Shown piece after piece: positions 5,873-6,658 of a DNA stretch of 6,658 bases. The translations under genes and the position numbers were made by a program. The notes under the pieces are model-generated. The model saw nothing but the letters and a program-made list of their open reading frames with translations, did not search any database and was not told the DNA's origin. The DNA lies in contig CAZJXH010000213.1 in the NCBI GenBank assembly GCA_964549475.1, forward strand, positions 1 to 6,658, given 5' to 3'. The stretch comes from JBBQKF01 sp964549475 (GTDB lineage: Bacteria; Bacillota; Clostridia; Saccharofermentanales; UBA5734). Numbering within the stretch: position 1 is the stretch's first letter; every line of letters begins with the position of its first letter.

Positions 5873-6345
5873 TCACCAGACTGATCCAGTTTCATTTTCA
5901 TCGGTTGTGCGTAACTGCTCGAAAGCTGATATTTTGATTTCAATTCATTCACCATGTGATATAATCTGTCTTTATAATCTTTGCCGGCGCCTCCTGTTTT
6001 ATATAGTATTTTCAATGGTTCATATAGATGCGGAAAATCCTGTTTGATGAAATCAAAGAACACCGTGCGGGTCTTTCCTCTTAAATAAAGTGTCCCGGGT
6101 AAAACATAATCCACCCTGCTCTCCTTTGCTTTTGCATATAAAGCATCCACATTTTCACGGTTATCCGTAAGATATGGGATAATCGGCATAAAATGCAAGC
6201 CGGTTGATGCATTCGTCTTTGCAAATTCCTTCAGCATGGAAAACCGATTCGTGGAAGGAACGCCTCCCGGTTCAATCTTTTGACGGATTGTTTCGTCCAT
6301 GCAGGTAATGGTTGCTGCAATGTTGACATAGGTGATATTGGCAAG
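5863..6345 (-). pseudogene. 5'-truncated radical SAM (spore photoproduct lyase-like) remnant
   Basis: This is the part of the chimeric ORF that belongs to the radical SAM family. It keeps the late barrel strands and C-terminal tail of a protein normally near 300 residues but lacks the N-terminal half with the CxxxCxxC cluster site and SAM-binding loop. Other minus-strand frames upstream of about 6345 show no missing piece, so a simple frameshift does not explain it; a deletion or recombination breakpoint near 6335-6360 does. The boundary is approximate because both families have a hydrophobic or helical segment there. The last residues, GDGT, and the stop run into repeat copy C, so the natural C-terminus may also be altered. 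Confidence 0.65.
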
Positions 6346-6567
6346 CTTTGCGATCAGGTGCGACAGGCTGCAAATGCCAAACGAAATCAAAAAGACCCAT
6401 ACCGCCAAGGGAAAATGGCTCGGGCGCAAGGCATAAGAAATTCCACTGATACAACCAATCAAAATCGTCAAATGTAAATAGCGTTTGGGGGCACGAAATA
6501 AAACGCCAAAAGACAGAGCTCCCACGAAGGACACAAGAAATTTTTGTAACAGCGTGTTTTCGATCAT
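5863..6567 (-). CDS. Chimeric ORF: truncated ThrE_2 exporter subunit joined to radical SAM C-terminal part
   Basis: A 234-residue open frame made of two unrelated parts. Residues 1 to about 73 match the start of the ThrE_2 (DUF3815) subunit of threonine/serine exporters: three hydrophobic segments at about 7-24, 31-47 and 53-72, with GVLFRAPKRYL (21-31) as the family-like motif. A whole ThrE_2 is about 145-150 residues, so half the membrane domain is missing. From about residue 74, LANITYVNIAATITCMDE (75-92), KIEPGG (97-102), FMPIIPYLTDNREN (126-139), YVLPGTLYLRGKTR (154-167) and YKTGGAGKDY (189-198) match the C-terminal half of SPL-like radical SAM proteins. The CxxxCxxC iron-sulfur motif is absent. 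The ATG overlaps the upstream ThrE stop (ATGA), so it is translationally coupled. Neither half should work as its parent does; the product may be inert. The stop codon lies in repeat copy C. Confidence 0.75.
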   Translation of the reverse strand: MIENTLLQKFLVSFVGALSFGVLFRAPKRYLHLTILIGCISGISYALRPSHFPLAVWVFLISFGICSLSHLIAKLANITYVNIAATITCMDETIRQKIEPGGVPSTNRFSMLKEFAKTNASTGLHFMPIIPYLTDNRENVDALYAKAKESRVDYVLPGTLYLRGKTRTVFFDFIKQDFPHLYEPLKILYKTGGAGKDYKDRLYHMVNELKSKYQLSSSYAQPMKMKLDQSGDGT

Positions 6568-6658
6568 AAGGACCCCAACATAAATTTATGAATTCCGAAG
6601 ACCAGACCAACCCCAAAAGCCAAAGCAATGGCTACCATAGCCGCCTCTAAAAGTTTGG
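6564..6658 (-). CDS. Threonine/serine exporter ThrE family, C-terminal end (partial)
   Basis: Only the last 30 codons lie in the window; the gene continues beyond 6658. The readable end, LLEAAMVAIALAFGVGLVFG (residues 2-21 of the fragment), is a hydrophobic membrane helix preceded by a Glu-Ala pair, as at the C-terminus of the larger ThrE (DUF1212) subunit of split amino-acid exporters. Its TGA (complement of 6564-6566) overlaps the ATG of the next ORF by four bases, the usual coupling of the ThrE and ThrE_2 subunits. With its partner truncated, the exporter is probably not functional. The call rests on a short fragment plus the neighbouring ThrE_2 start. Confidence 0.6.
   Translation of the reverse strand, partial: KLLEAAMVAIALAFGVGLVFGIHKFMLGSL

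Noticed and set aside
5826..6047. Plus-strand frame starting at ATG 5826 as the missing third operon gene
   Set aside because: It runs through the repeat and is antisense to a recognisable radical SAM coding remnant; its translation has no family features.

Overview
The window most resembles the chromosome of an anaerobic Bacillota (class Clostridia). The clues are strong GGAGG-type ribosome binding sites on the main genes, extended -10 promoters, a split ThrE/ThrE_2 type amino-acid exporter, and dispersed repeats carrying AGGGACGGTTCTT, which from memory are common in clostridial genomes. No rRNA or tRNA gene and no CRISPR array was seen. The taxonomy is an inference, not proven by the sequence.

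Layout: a composite inverted repeat (7-124) lies against the 3' end of a minus-strand operon made of a TetR-family regulator (2417-1764) and an FGGY sugar kinase (1723-125). A 650-base intergenic region (2418-3067) follows. It holds a promoter and operator facing left, a MITE-like second copy of the repeat (2600-2750), an unassigned stretch, and a promoter and operator facing right. The plus-strand operon then encodes a class III aminotransferase (3068-4543) and a tandem-domain class II aldolase (4594-5799). After it come a Shine-Dalgarno sequence with no gene, a third repeat copy (5835-5872), and a minus-strand locus. That locus is the last 30 codons of ThrE (6564-6658), coupled to an ORF (5863-6567) whose first third is a ThrE_2 exporter subunit and whose remainder is the C-terminal part of a radical SAM protein of the spore-photoproduct-lyase-like type.

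How the genes may work together: the same perfect 18-bp palindrome, TGAGTGAATATTCACTCA, sits across the predicted transcription start of both divergent promoters. The TetR protein therefore probably represses itself, the kinase, and the aminotransferase-aldolase operon as one regulon. The enzymes fit a small catabolic route: an amino group is removed by PLP transamination, the carbohydrate is phosphorylated, and the sugar phosphate is split by retro-aldol cleavage. The substrate cannot be read from the sequence, and no transporter lies in the window.

The most unusual points are the ThrE_2/radical SAM chimera, the modular repeat family (one copy looks like the unfilled form of another, and two hairpin copies differ by base changes that keep pairing), and the aldolase whose second domain has lost most metal ligands.
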